Positions 43,715 to 51,517 of a DNA stretch of 64,000 bases are shown here, piece after piece (within the stretch, counting starts at the first letter, position 1; the number at the start of each line of letters is the position of its first letter). Origin of the DNA: Chloroflexota bacterium (GTDB taxonomy: Bacteria > Chloroflexota > Anaerolineae > B4-G1 > SLSP01); NCBI GenBank assembly GCA_029555965.1, contig JAKQHY010000206.1, positions 1 through 64,000 on the forward strand, in the 5' to 3' direction. The notes beneath the pieces were generated by a model. That model was not told the DNA's origin, ran no database searches, and worked only from the letters and a program-made list of their open reading frames with translations. The translations under genes and the position numbers were made by a program.

Positions 43715-43945
43715 GTGTGGTCTGATTTTGTGTCCCTCGCGTTGATCGGTTTGGGGTTTAGTCTTTGCGTTCAGAGTATGCTGGGGTTGCGCGGGCGACT
43801 GACGCTGCGCGCCAGTTTTTGGGAACGTCCTTTTATCGCGCTTTGGGAAACGAAGGATAAGACTCGTGTCCCAAAGATTTTGGGGCGTATGCGCATCATT
43901 TACGGCGTGTTTTTCATCACCCTGGGTTTCTGGAGTTTGTTGTAA
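43715..43945 (+). CDS. Small membrane protein
   Basis: GTG at 43715 with a GGAGGAGG site 6 bases upstream is preferred over the TTG at 43676 of the ORF track; the product is 76 aa. Two hydrophobic segments ('DFVSLALIGLGFSLCVQSML' and 'IIYGVFFITLGFWSLL') flank a basic loop ('ERPFIALWETKDKTRVPKIL'). No family was recognised. It is followed after ten bases by a broken gene of uroporphyrinogen-decarboxylase type. Confidence 0.65.
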   Translation: MWSDFVSLALIGLGFSLCVQSMLGLRGRLTLRASFWERPFIALWETKDKTRVPKILGRMRIIYGVFFITLGFWSLL

Positions 43946-43955
43946 GGAGAAACGG

Positions 43956-44169
43956 ATGAACGCCATGGAACGTACCCTGGTCGTCATCAGCCACCACCAG
44001 CCCGACCGCCTGCCGGTGGATTTTGCACAACTTTCAACCCGCTGCCGCGCGGCTGGGTCGGCCGCTGCAAGAAGTCTTCAAGAACGGCGCTCTGATCGCC
44101 GAGTCGCAGTTCAAACCCGGCTTCATCCTCGGCCCCGGCTGCGCGCTGGTGGAAGCGGCGAAGAAGTAG
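43956..44169 (+). pseudogene. Uroporphyrinogen-decarboxylase-like gene remnant
   Basis: The ATG has an AAGGAG site and reads 'MERTLVVISHHQPDRLPVDF', which resembles the start of URO-D/methylcobamide methyltransferase proteins. The frame then leads only to a short unrelated tail. In the next frame, from about 44041, 'QEVFKNGALIAESQFKPGF' and 'ILGPGC' resemble the C-terminal part of the same family. A large internal deletion with a frameshift would explain this. About 300 residues are missing. It is probably a dead gene. Confidence 0.5.
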
Positions 44170-44189
44170 AGGAGAATAAATAATCGGCG

Positions 44190-45113
44190 ATGTCTTTTGA
44201 AGCAGATGCCTTAGCTGAACTTAAAAAACCTCGCACGAAAGAGAGTACACTGGCCAAAAAGCTCGCCTTGTTTTTGGGGTCGTTGGCGGCGTTCTTGTTG
44301 TTGGGACTGCTCGCAACCAGCTCTTCAAGTAAGGTAGGGATTGTTGATTTGTTAGGGATTGTCCTGATTTTGTTTGTCCACGAATCGGGGCATTATCTCA
44401 GCATGCGTTGGTTAGGATACCGGAATGTCCAGATGTTTTTCATTCCATTTTTCGGGGCAGCCGTTTCTGGTTACTCCACCCCCATGCCCATCTTTCACCA
44501 GGCTTTTGTCATCCTCGCCGGCCCTATCCCAGGTATCTTTATCGGGTTCCTGTGCCTGGCGTTTTATCTCACATCCGGCAACGACATGTGGCAAAAAATG
44601 GCCAATTGGTTCATTTTGCTTAATGGGCTGAATCTCATCCCCTGGTATCCGCTTGATGGGGGACGATTTGTGGACTATGTAGTGTCCAACCGCCATGCTT
44701 TATCCAAAACATTTTTTCAACTATTTGTCATTGGATTAGGATTTTATGCTTATACCAAATTGAACTTAAGTATTCTCATATACCTTGGCATACATACACT
44801 TTTTCGCATAAAACGATATTACTTCGTTAATCGGACGGCGTATGAACTGCGCGTTCAACGCGCCAAGGAGGGACTTTCTAAAAGCGAAGACGTGCCTGAT
44901 GAAATCGCCACGGCCACTATTGCGAAACTGACTAAAGCACTGCCGCTCGTAGGCACCGGGGGAGTTGTTGCCGAATATGTCAGAGATATTTGGATACAGG
45001 CCAATTCAGAGCGCCCCAGCCCATTTGAGGTAGTCATTATGGGGCTAACTTATCTCACAGCTATCGCTTTATTCTGCCTTTACCAGTTCTTGTATTTGCC
45101 CCTGATCAAGTAA
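44190..45113 (+). CDS. Site-2-protease-like zinc metalloprotease (M50)
   Basis: The product is 307 aa. M50 proteases cut within membranes, often releasing regulators. The zinc motif HExxH is 'FVHESGHYLSM' near residue 70, and the second ligand motif is 'LNLIPWYPLDGGRFVDYV', as in rhomboid-independent S2P enzymes. About six hydrophobic segments surround these. The C-terminal soluble part contains no PDZ domain. Context gives no substrate: the upstream gene is a remnant and the downstream genes are on the opposite strand. The GTG/ATG choice is not ambiguous, as ATG at 44190 fits. Confidence 0.85.
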   Translation: MSFEADALAELKKPRTKESTLAKKLALFLGSLAAFLLLGLLATSSSSKVGIVDLLGIVLILFVHESGHYLSMRWLGYRNVQMFFIPFFGAAVSGYSTPMPIFHQAFVILAGPIPGIFIGFLCLAFYLTSGNDMWQKMANWFILLNGLNLIPWYPLDGGRFVDYVVSNRHALSKTFFQLFVIGLGFYAYTKLNLSILIYLGIHTLFRIKRYYFVNRTAYELRVQRAKEGLSKSEDVPDEIATATIAKLTKALPLVGTGGVVAEYVRDIWIQANSERPSPFEVVIMGLTYLTAIALFCLYQFLYLPLIK

Positions 45114-45129
45114 GCCGGCCAATGTTGAA

Positions 45130-46032
45130 TCAATCACTCGTCCGCAGCGTTCTCTCCAATCCCCCCGTCGCCAACGACAGGCTGAGCGTCAGCACCATAT
45201 ACAGCGCCGCCACAGTGATCCACGTCTCGAAGATGTAGCGCGTCGCTACCACGACTTGCCGTCCCATAAAGGTCAGCTCCTGGATGGAGACGATTGACGC
45301 GATGGCCGAGTATTTGATCGTGTTGATGAACTCGTTTGCCAGCGCGGGCAGCACCCGCTTGACGACCTGCGGCAGCACCACAAAGCGCATTTCGTCCGCC
45401 CACGATAGCCCCAACGAGTAGGCGGCCTCGCGCTGACCCCGTTCAATGGATTCGATCCCCGCCCGGATGATCTCGGCCATGTACGCTCCCTCGAAAAAGG
45501 CGAGGGTGAGGACGCCGGAGACAAACTGCACAAAGAGCGATTTCTCAGCGAACAGGATCGCCAACACCGTCTGCGCGCCGATTGACCGACTGCGGATAAA
45601 CGCCTCGATACCCAACAGGGGCATAAGTTGGTCAATGACGAAGAAGTAAAAGATGAAAATCAACACCAGCGGCGGGAGGTTGCGGATCAACTCGACGTAG
45701 GTTCTGCCGACCATGCGGAGAAACAGATTGCGGCTGGTGCGAAACAGGGCGACGACCAGCCCCATCCCCAGCGCCGGAAGCGTGGCCCAGAACGACAGTT
45801 TCAGCGTGGTAACGAGACCCTGCAACAGGTAGTTGGGAACCCATCGGCCCGTTGCAGGGTCACGATGAAACAGAAATTGGGGAATGGCGCCCCAATCGCT
45901 CCGGTATTCCAGCCCATACTTGACGCGATAAGCGACATACACCCCGGCGGCAAGGCAGAGGAGAATCAAAACGGCATCTATGGGACGGAACTTTGGCTTT
46001 CGGGTGAACAAACTATGACTCCCAAAGGGCAC
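45130..46032 (-). CDS. Polar amino acid ABC transporter permease
   Basis: The product is 300 aa, HisM/GlnP type. The EAA loop for ATPase contact is 'EAAYSLGLSWADEMRFVVLP' at about 205-224. N-terminal TM is 'AVLILLCLAAGVYVAYRV'; further segments span 80-280. It pairs with the permease 47914-48705, the ATPase and the substrate-binding protein of the same operon. Such pairs transport glutamate, glutamine, cystine or similar polar amino acids. It is the last gene of the operon, after the binding-protein gene with a hairpin repeat in between. Confidence 0.92.
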   Translation of the reverse strand: MPFGSHSLFTRKPKFRPIDAVLILLCLAAGVYVAYRVKYGLEYRSDWGAIPQFLFHRDPATGRWVPNYLLQGLVTTLKLSFWATLPALGMGLVVALFRTSRNLFLRMVGRTYVELIRNLPPLVLIFIFYFFVIDQLMPLLGIEAFIRSRSIGAQTVLAILFAEKSLFVQFVSGVLTLAFFEGAYMAEIIRAGIESIERGQREAAYSLGLSWADEMRFVVLPQVVKRVLPALANEFINTIKYSAIASIVSIQELTFMGRQVVVATRYIFETWITVAALYMVLTLSLSLATGGLERTLRTSD

Positions 46033-46048
46033 GGATGAAGACGTATTC

Positions 46049-46090
46049 CGTAGTGCGTATTCCGTTACGGACTACGGAATACGCACTACG
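46049..46090. repeat. Perfect 17-bp hairpin repeat between binding protein and permease
   Basis: The arm cgtagtgcgtattccgt, loop of 8 nt and arm acggaatacgcactacg form an exact inverted repeat inside the amino-acid ABC operon. It could stabilise or partly terminate the upstream message, since binding proteins are normally made in excess. Confidence 0.85.
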
Positions 46091-46118
46091 TTAGCAACAT
46101 TCAACGCATTTGAAATGA

Positions 46119-46964
46119 CTATTCCCCTAACAGGGATTCCCAATCCTTCGTGCCATACCAGTAGTCGGCGCGCTCTTTGAGCCAATCCTCGTTGATCAGA
46201 ATCCACGAATTGAAGAACGCGAGGGTATCCGGATCGCCCTTGCGGACGGCGAAGGCGCTCGGTTGAAGGTACAGCAGCTCGCCGCCCAGGGGGCGGTACA
46301 GCGTGTCGGGATAGTCAGCGGCCCAAAACGCGGGGGTGGGCGATGAGGAGAAAGCCGCGTGCGCGTTCCCGTTGAGCACATCCTGGATGACGGCCTCGTC
46401 GGTGTCGAATTGGTGCAGTTGCGCTTTGGGCGCGTATTTCTTGGCCGCCTCCACCGGCGTGGCGCCCAGCCGCACGGCGATGACGACATCCTCGCGGTTC
46501 AGGCCTTCCAGGTCGGTCAGCCCCGGCAGCAGCGTCTGGTTGACCACGACATCAATGCCGCTCCACTCGTAAGCGTCCGAGAAGTTGACCTTGAGCGCGC
46601 GCTCTGCTGTGACGCCCATCCCGCCGATGATCACGTCGAACTTGCCGGTGAGCAGCGCGGGGATGATGCCCGACCACTCCGTCGGCACAAACTCCACTTC
46701 GACGCCCATATCCGCGGCCAGCTTCTTGGCGACATCCACCTCGAAGCCGACCAGGTTCCCGTCCTTGTCCTTGAAGGCCCAGGGCACGAAAATATCCAGC
46801 CCCACCTTCAAGACGCCGCGCTTCAGCATCTCATCCACCTGACTCTGCGTCTCTCCGGCGGCGCCTCCACCCGACGCGCCGGAGCAGCCCGCCAACAATC
46901 CGGCGAGCAGCACGATGACGGTCACAATCCCTGCCACTTTCCTCAAACTACGTAAGTTCCTCAT
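46119..46964 (-). CDS. Amino acid ABC transporter substrate-binding lipoprotein
   Basis: The product is 281 aa. It starts with a lipoprotein signal ('VIVLLAGLLAGCSGAS', Cys about residue 27), so it is tethered outside the membrane. The SBP_bac_3 fold is shown by 'GLDIFVPWAFKDKDGNLVGF' and 'VIIGGMGVTAERALKVNFS', with 'NGNAHAAFSSSPTPAFWA' in the second lobe. The residue pattern does not identify the amino acid. It lies between the ATPase and the 300-aa permease genes, all minus strand. Confidence 0.92.
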   Translation of the reverse strand: MRNLRSLRKVAGIVTVIVLLAGLLAGCSGASGGGAAGETQSQVDEMLKRGVLKVGLDIFVPWAFKDKDGNLVGFEVDVAKKLAADMGVEVEFVPTEWSGIIPALLTGKFDVIIGGMGVTAERALKVNFSDAYEWSGIDVVVNQTLLPGLTDLEGLNREDVVIAVRLGATPVEAAKKYAPKAQLHQFDTDEAVIQDVLNGNAHAAFSSSPTPAFWAADYPDTLYRPLGGELLYLQPSAFAVRKGDPDTLAFFNSWILINEDWLKERADYWYGTKDWESLLGE

Positions 46965-46992
46965 GTCTCCCTCCTGTGAGATATAACTTGTC

Positions 46993-47055
46993 TCACGCCA
47001 AGGCGCAAAGACGCAAAGAATAGGAAAAACTTAGCGACTTGGCGCCTTTGCGTGA
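46993..47055. repeat. Inverted short repeat (ctttgcg unit), copy 2
   Basis: The left arm tcacgccaaggcgcaaagac pairs loosely with the right arm cttggcgcctttgcgtga. It lies between the ATPase and binding-protein genes of the amino-acid operon and is near-identical, in reverse complement, to 43655-43683. Confidence 0.7.
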
Positions 47056-47068
47056 AACTTTCCCTTGT

Positions 47069-47818
47069 TCACAAAATCTGGCTCAAGAAGCGTTGGGTGC
47101 GCTCTTCCTGTGGGTTCGTGAAGATGCACTCCGGCGTCCCGGTTTCCACGATCTGCCCGCCATCCATAAAGATCACCCAATCGCTGACCTCGCGCGCGAA
47201 ACCCATCTCGTGCGTCACCACCACCATCGTCATCCCCGACCGGGCCAGGACTTTCATCACGTCGAGCACCTCGTTGATCATCTCCGGGTCCAACGCGCTG
47301 GTCGGCTCGTCGAAGAGCATCACTTTGGGAGCCATCGCCAGGGCGCGCGCGATGGCGACGCGCTGCTGCTGCCCGCCGGAAAGCTGCGCCGGGTAAGCGT
47401 TGACCTTGTCGGCGATCCCCACCATTTGCAGCAGTTCCGTACTGCGCTGCGTGGCCGCCGCTTTGTCCTTTTTGCGCACCCGCATCTGCGCCAGATTCAC
47501 GTTCTCCAACACAGTGAGGTGGGGGAAAAGGTTGAACGACTGAAACACCATCCCCACTTCCTTGCGGATTTCCAGCCGGTGATGCTTGTCGTCGTCCAGA
47601 GGGATGCCGTCCACCACAATCGCGCCGTTGTCGGGCGTCTCCAGCCCGTTGAGACAGCGCAGCAGCGTGGACTTCCCCGATCCCGACGGCCCCATAATCA
47701 CCACCACCTGCTGCCGCCGGATTTTCGCCGAAAAGTCCCGCACCGCCTCCACCCCGCCGGTGAACGTCTTGCTCACGTTCTCAATTTCGATGATGTAGTC
47801 GTATTCTGTCTTGTTCAT
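47069..47818 (-). CDS. Polar amino acid ABC transporter ATP-binding protein
   Basis: The product is 249 aa, GlnQ-type. Walker A '[16 protein letters not shown]', the signature '[15 protein letters not shown]', Walker B '[14 protein letters not shown]' and the H-loop '[12 protein letters not shown]' are all intact. It energises the two permeases encoded beside it. It is placed between the Rrf2-linked permease (with a repeat spacer) and the binding protein. Expression is probably under the Rrf2 regulator at the head of the operon. Confidence 0.95.
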   Translation of the reverse strand: MNKTEYDYIIEIENVSKTFTGGVEAVRDFSAKIRRQQVVVIMGPSGSGKSTLLRCLNGLETPDNGAIVVDGIPLDDDKHHRLEIRKEVGMVFQSFNLFPHLTVLENVNLAQMRVRKKDKAAATQRSTELLQMVGIADKVNAYPAQLSGGQQQRVAIARALAMAPKVMLFDEPTSALDPEMINEVLDVMKVLARSGMTMVVVTHEMGFAREVSDWVIFMDGGQIVETGTPECIFTNPQEERTQRFLSQIL

Positions 47819-47832
47819 TCCCTACCCGCATG

Positions 47833-47904
47833 ATTGGACAGGATTAACAGGATTTTCAGGATTAAAAATCTGCTAAATCCGCTTAATCTGCTGACAAAAT
47901 TTTT
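47833..47904. repeat. Short-unit intergenic repeat (gcagatt family), copy 2
   Basis: It is composed of 'ggattaacaggattttcagg' units followed by 'aatctgctaaatccgcttaa'. A 35-base stretch matches 14195-14229 in reverse complement at 32 positions. It lies between the permease and ATPase genes. Confidence 0.7.
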
Positions 47905-47913
47905 GCCCTTCAA

Positions 47914-48705
47914 TCAGGTCAAGACCTTAAACCGTTTTTCCAGGGCGTGAACAGCAACGGATAATGGCACGGTGATCGCCAGGTAGATGACCGCGGTGGT
48001 GAACCACACCTCGAAGGTGAGGAAGGTGTCGGCGGCGACCACCCGCGCCTGCAAGGCCAGATCGCTCAGCGCGACCAGGCTGACCAGAGACGTGTTCTTG
48101 ATCAGGCTGATGACTTCGCCGGTCAGCGGCGGCAGAATCCGCCGGATGGCCTGCGGCAAAATCACGTCGCGGTACGTGTCGAAGCGACTCAGCCCCAGAC
48201 TGTAGGTGGCTTCCCATTGCCCTTTATGCAGCGAGACAATGCCGGCCCGAAAAATCTCTGAGATGTACGAGCCTTCAAACAGGCTCAGCGCCATCACCGC
48301 CGAAGCAAACCGCCCTAGTCCCAGAATCGGCCCGATGACGAAATAGACCAGGTAGATTTGGACGACCAGCGGTGTGTTGCGGATGACTTCCAGGTAGAGC
48401 CGGGTAAGAATCCGCCCCATGAACGAGTCCGACAGCCGCAGCAACGCCGTCGCCAGCCCCAATGCCAGCGCCAGCACGAGGCTGACGCCCGAAATCTTGA
48501 AGGTGAACAACAGCCCTTCGATTAGCTCCCCCGCCACCAGCCGACCATCTACCACCCGGAACAAATAGCGCGGGATGCGATACCACTGCCAGTAGTACCC
48601 CAGTCGGGCGGTGCTAAGCGACAACAGCCAGACCGCGACAATGATCAGTAGGGCAAACTGGGCGATGTCTTTCCAGGGCGAGCGAAAAATGGCGCGGCGT
48701 TTCAT
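47914..48705 (-). CDS. Polar amino acid ABC transporter permease
   Basis: The product is 263 aa. It has several TM segments ('FALLIIVAVWLLSL', 'ISGVSLVLALALGLATALL') and the EAA loop 'EATYSLGLSRFDTYRDVILP'. It is the first structural gene after the Rrf2 regulator, overlapping its stop by four bases. It works as a heterodimer partner of the 300-aa permease. Substrate is probably a polar amino acid; the Rrf2 link hints at a sulfur amino acid such as cystine, but this is only a guess. Confidence 0.92.
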   Translation of the reverse strand: MKRRAIFRSPWKDIAQFALLIIVAVWLLSLSTARLGYYWQWYRIPRYLFRVVDGRLVAGELIEGLLFTFKISGVSLVLALALGLATALLRLSDSFMGRILTRLYLEVIRNTPLVVQIYLVYFVIGPILGLGRFASAVMALSLFEGSYISEIFRAGIVSLHKGQWEATYSLGLSRFDTYRDVILPQAIRRILPPLTGEVISLIKNTSLVSLVALSDLALQARVVAADTFLTFEVWFTTAVIYLAITVPLSVAVHALEKRFKVLT

Positions 48706-49148
48706 CCCGATAACGGCTCCGAGCGCGCCAGCTCTCGCTGCGAGACTTGCAAAATGATGTCGGCAAGCGTGATTTTACTAAACGCCACTTCGACCAGTTG
48801 GTCCATTTCCTCAAACACCCCGGTCAGCACCGCCTGAATATTGCGTCCCACCGGGCAATACGGATTTGGCTCGTTGGGGTGCAATCCAAAGAACGTCTCT
48901 TTTTTCGTCAGTTGGTAAACCTCATTGAGAGTAATCTGCTCCGGGCTTCTGCTCAAAACGCTTCCCCCCGCGCTCCCGGAGAGGGTCTCTACCAGCGCAG
49001 CGTCCCGCAGCCGCCCCACGATCTGGCGAATCATCACCGGGTTCGTATTCACACTCCCGGCGATGAACTTCGAGGATACCGGCCCGTTGACTTTGCCTAA
49101 CAACGTCAGCACATGAACCATTATCGTAAACTGACTACTTTCGCGCAT
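48702..49148 (-). CDS. Rrf2-family transcriptional regulator
   Basis: The product is 148 aa. The winged-helix N-terminus reads 'QFTIMVHVLTLLGKVNG', with recognition-helix region 'SVNTNPVMIRQIVGRLRDA' and wing 'LSGSAGGSVLSRSPEQITL', typical of Rrf2. Only one Cys is present ('NPYCPVGRN'), so an iron-sulfur cluster as in IscR/NsrR is unlikely, and CymR-like behaviour is possible. It heads the amino acid ABC operon and overlaps the first permease by four bases. An inverted repeat ATGTAA-N9-TTACAT sits on its promoter and may be its own operator. Confidence 0.87.
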   Translation of the reverse strand: MRESSQFTIMVHVLTLLGKVNGPVSSKFIAGSVNTNPVMIRQIVGRLRDAALVETLSGSAGGSVLSRSPEQITLNEVYQLTKKETFFGLHPNEPNPYCPVGRNIQAVLTGVFEEMDQLVEVAFSKITLADIILQVSQRELARSEPLSG

Positions 49149-49150
49149 AT

Positions 49151-49186
49151 ATGTAAGTATTTTAATTACATATTATAAGTTGTCAA
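49151..49186 (-). promoter_or_regulatory. Promoter and operator-like inverted repeat of the Rrf2 operon
   Basis: Minus strand TTGACA (49181-49186), 16-bp spacer, TAAAAT (49159-49164). The inverted repeat atgtaa (49151-49156) / ttacat (49166-49171) covers the -10 region just before the Rrf2 start at 49148. Confidence 0.6.
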
Positions 49187-49198
49187 GGGGGGAATTTG

Positions 49199-49330
49199 TT
49201 GACAATTGGACCATTACTTCGATTTGCTGCCGGGGAGAGTCAGGAGGTGGTGATTGTGGGCCAACCATTCCTGGAGCGGAGAGCATTGGCGTGGTATGTA
49301 TCAATAGAATGGGACGCAGATAAACGCTGA
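49199..49330 (+). other. Short open frame, possible gene remnant
   Basis: A TTG-started frame of 43 codons ('FAAGESQEVVIVGQPFLERR', then 'ALAWYVSIEWDADKR') is open and protein-like, and ends inside the repeat that begins at 49311. It has no start motif or ribosome site. It may be the end of a lost gene whose tail was replaced by the repeat. No family is recognised. Confidence 0.25.
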
Positions 49331-49382
49331 TGAACGCTGATTTTTGAATTTATCTGCGTGCATCCGCGTCAATCTGCGTCCT
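49311..49382. repeat. Short hairpin repeat (cgcagat / cgctgat unit)
   Basis: Terminal inverted repeats ggacgcagat (49312-49321) and atctgcgtcc (49372-49381) flank units such as 'aaacgctgatgaacgctgat'. It lies between the Rrf2 promoter and the desaturase. Confidence 0.75.
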
Positions 49383-49409
49383 AATTCTTGTTGCTGTTGC
49401 GGAATACCA

Positions 49410-50426
49410 CTATGGCACAGACGTCAGCGCCACCGCTTGCCGAAAACTCACCATTTTCCGGCGCTCCTCATCCCAAAGGTTGTACCCCAACGACTTGAGG
49501 CTACTGGGGATGGTCAGCGGCGTGATGGCGCGGACTTCGGGCACTTCGTCGTAGCAGCGTTGTAGGTTGTAGTTGGGGATGCGCGCCCGCAGGTGATGGA
49601 TGTGGTGCAGGCCGATGTCCCCGGAAAACCAGCGCAGCGCCGCCGGCAACTTGTAATAGGAACAGCCCTTGAGCGCGGCCTCGATGCGATCCCATGCGTC
49701 GTTCCGCGCCCAGTAAACGTCGGCGAATTGGTGCTGCACGTAGAACAGCCACAGTCCCAACGTCGCGGCAATGATGATGATGGGGAACTGCACCAGGAAG
49801 TAGGTCTTGAAGCCAATGGTCAGGCTGGCGACGATGATGATCGTCAGCAAGGCCAGGTTGGTGATGATGACGCTCACCCGTTCCTGCATTCGGGCATCCT
49901 TCTTCACCAGGCGATGCATCACCAGGAACATGAATCCCGGCCCCAGGCCGAACATCACCAGCGGGTTGCGCACCAGCCGGTATGCCAGCCGTTTCCCTTT
50001 GGAGGCGGCGCGGTACTCATCCACCGTCATCGTCCACACGTCCCCCACGCCCCGGCGATCCAGATTACCCGCCGTGGCGTGGTGAACGATGTGGGAATGC
50101 CGCCACTCCTCGTAGGGCGTGAATGTGAGCACCCCCAAAATGTAGCCCACGATGGTATTGGCGCGGTCAGACGCGAAGAACGAGCGGTGGGTGCAATCGT
50201 GGAAAAAGATGAACAGGCGCACCAGAAACCCGGCGGCCAGGACGGCCAACGCCAGCGTCAGCCAGTAGGTGAACCCCGCCTGCACGGTGCGCACCATCAG
50301 ATAAACGGTGGCGAAGTAGAGCAGCAGCGTGTGGGTGAGCTGCCACACGGATTTTTTGAGATCCGGCTGCTCATAACGCGCCAGCGCCTTATACCACTCC
50401 GGTTTTGCTTCAGATTTTACAGACAT
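49410..50426 (-). CDS. Fatty acid desaturase
   Basis: The ORF track gives 511 aa from 50945, but the residues before the ATG at 50426 (MSVKSEAKPEW) overlap the divergent methyltransferase gene. GAGGAGG lies directly upstream of 50426, so that start is used (338 aa). The integral-membrane desaturase has the three His boxes for the di-iron centre: 'FFHDCTHRSFF', 'WRHSHIVHHAT' and 'GLHHIHHLRARIPNYN'. Four to six TM segments surround them. It inserts a double bond in an acyl chain or acyl-lipid and adjusts membrane fluidity; positional specificity is not evident. Confidence 0.92.
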   Translation of the reverse strand: MSVKSEAKPEWYKALARYEQPDLKKSVWQLTHTLLLYFATVYLMVRTVQAGFTYWLTLALAVLAAGFLVRLFIFFHDCTHRSFFASDRANTIVGYILGVLTFTPYEEWRHSHIVHHATAGNLDRRGVGDVWTMTVDEYRAASKGKRLAYRLVRNPLVMFGLGPGFMFLVMHRLVKKDARMQERVSVIITNLALLTIIIVASLTIGFKTYFLVQFPIIIIAATLGLWLFYVQHQFADVYWARNDAWDRIEAALKGCSYYKLPAALRWFSGDIGLHHIHHLRARIPNYNLQRCYDEVPEVRAITPLTIPSSLKSLGYNLWDEERRKMVSFRQAVALTSVP

Positions 50427-50533
50427 AGGCCCCCTCCTCAGAACTCTTATGGACAACAAAAATAATAGCATCAATAACGGGGCCGGTTGTTTTTGATGAG
50501 CGAGCCTATGGAGTGCGCCGGGCTTACTCCTAT

Positions 50534-50539
50534 TATAAT
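50534..50539 (+). promoter_or_regulatory. TATAAT -10 box before the methyltransferase gene
   Basis: A consensus TATAAT 25 bases before the ATG at 50565; no good -35 element is seen at the usual spacing. Confidence 0.4.
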
Positions 50540-50564
50540 GCGGTTTTTGTGATAGACTCAGAAG

Positions 50565-51152
50565 ATGTTCAACCAACAGATTCGGACCGCCTACGATCAA
50601 ATCGCTGTGTCCTTTGCGGAAGTCAATGCGGCAATGCCGGCGCCAGTTGCGGATGCCGCCGATCACTTCTTGCAAATGCTCCCTTCCGCCCCGCGCCTCC
50701 TCGACGTGGGCTGCGGCGCCGGGCGCGACGCGGCCTGGTTTGAAGTGCGCGGCTGTACCGTCGTCGGCGCAGAGCTTTCCCGTGGGATGTTGACGCAGGC
50801 GCGGCATGTCGTTCAAGGGCCGTTGACCCAGGCGGACATGACATGCCTGCCCTTTCAGGGCGCCGCCTTCGATGGGCTTTGGTGCAATGCCGCCCTCTTG
50901 CACCTGCCCAAGCGCGACGCTCCCTGCGCGCTGGCGGAATTTCACCGCGTCCTGAAACCTGGCGGCGCGCTCTTCATTTCACTCCAGGTTGGGGAAGGCG
51001 AAGTCTGGGAATCGCAATCCTACGGGCACGACGCTCCGCGCTTCTTTGCCCGTTACGCACTTGAGGAAGCCGCTGCGCTGCTGGCCGGCGTTGGCTTTAG
51101 CATCCACCGGCAAGAGCTTTCGCGGTATTGGCTACACTTTTTTGCCAGATAA
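50565..51152 (+). CDS. Class I SAM-dependent methyltransferase
   Basis: The product is 195 aa. The glycine-rich SAM motif is 'LLDVGCGAGRDAAWFE' near 45, the strand-2 acidic position is in 'VVGAELSRGMLTQA', and 'FDGLWCNAALLHLPK' is motif II, as in UbiE/Methyltransf_11 proteins. The substrate is unknown. It starts 139 bases upstream of the divergent desaturase start, behind a TATAAT. The toxin-antitoxin block follows. Confidence 0.87.
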   Translation: MFNQQIRTAYDQIAVSFAEVNAAMPAPVADAADHFLQMLPSAPRLLDVGCGAGRDAAWFEVRGCTVVGAELSRGMLTQARHVVQGPLTQADMTCLPFQGAAFDGLWCNAALLHLPKRDAPCALAEFHRVLKPGGALFISLQVGEGEVWESQSYGHDAPRFFARYALEEAAALLAGVGFSIHRQELSRYWLHFFAR

Positions 51153-51166
51153 AGAAGACAACAGTG

Positions 51167-51194
51167 TTATGCAGGCATAAACTGGTGCTATAAT
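51167..51194 (+). promoter_or_regulatory. Promoter of the Phd/PIN module
   Basis: TTATGC (51167-51172), 16-bp spacer, TATAAT (51189-51194). Downstream, gttatac and gtgtaac form an imperfect inverted repeat and acaattgt is palindromic, a likely operator for the antitoxin. Confidence 0.55.
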
Positions 51195-51238
51195 TGTTAT
51201 ACATAAGAGGTACAATTGTGTAACATTGGAGGTATAAA

Positions 51239-51517
51239 ATGACAATGATTGGAGTGCGCGAGTTACGCCAACAAACAACCGAGGTGTTGCGACGGATTCG
51301 TGAAGAGAAAATAGAATATATCATTACCTACCAGGGACAACCAGTGGCGGTGATGTTGCCCTTGGATACTGCCGCTGTGGAACAAGCAATTTTGGATATT
51401 GGCAAACAAGGGGCTGCGCAAGGGTGGGACGCTTACGCCCAAATCGCAGACACTGTGCGCCAACGCTGGCCCCAGGCTACGACGACACAATCTCTGCTGG
51501 ATGAAATCCGGCGCTAG
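51239..51517 (+). CDS. Phd/YefM-type antitoxin
   Basis: The product is 92 aa. 'MIGVRELRQQTTEVLRRIRE' followed by 'YIITYQGQPVAVMLPL' is the standard N-terminal DNA-binding fold of Phd/YefM antitoxins; the C-terminus wraps the toxin. A GGAGG site precedes the ATG. The PIN-domain toxin gene starts directly after its stop codon, which fits a type II operon. The promoter region carries an operator-like palindrome, so autoregulation is likely. Confidence 0.9.
   Translation: MTMIGVRELRQQTTEVLRRIREEKIEYIITYQGQPVAVMLPLDTAAVEQAILDIGKQGAAQGWDAYAQIADTVRQRWPQATTTQSLLDEIRR

Noticed and set aside
50427-50945. N-terminal extension of the desaturase ORF
   Set aside because: It overlaps the divergent methyltransferase gene and lies beyond a strong GAGGAGG site and ATG at 50426.
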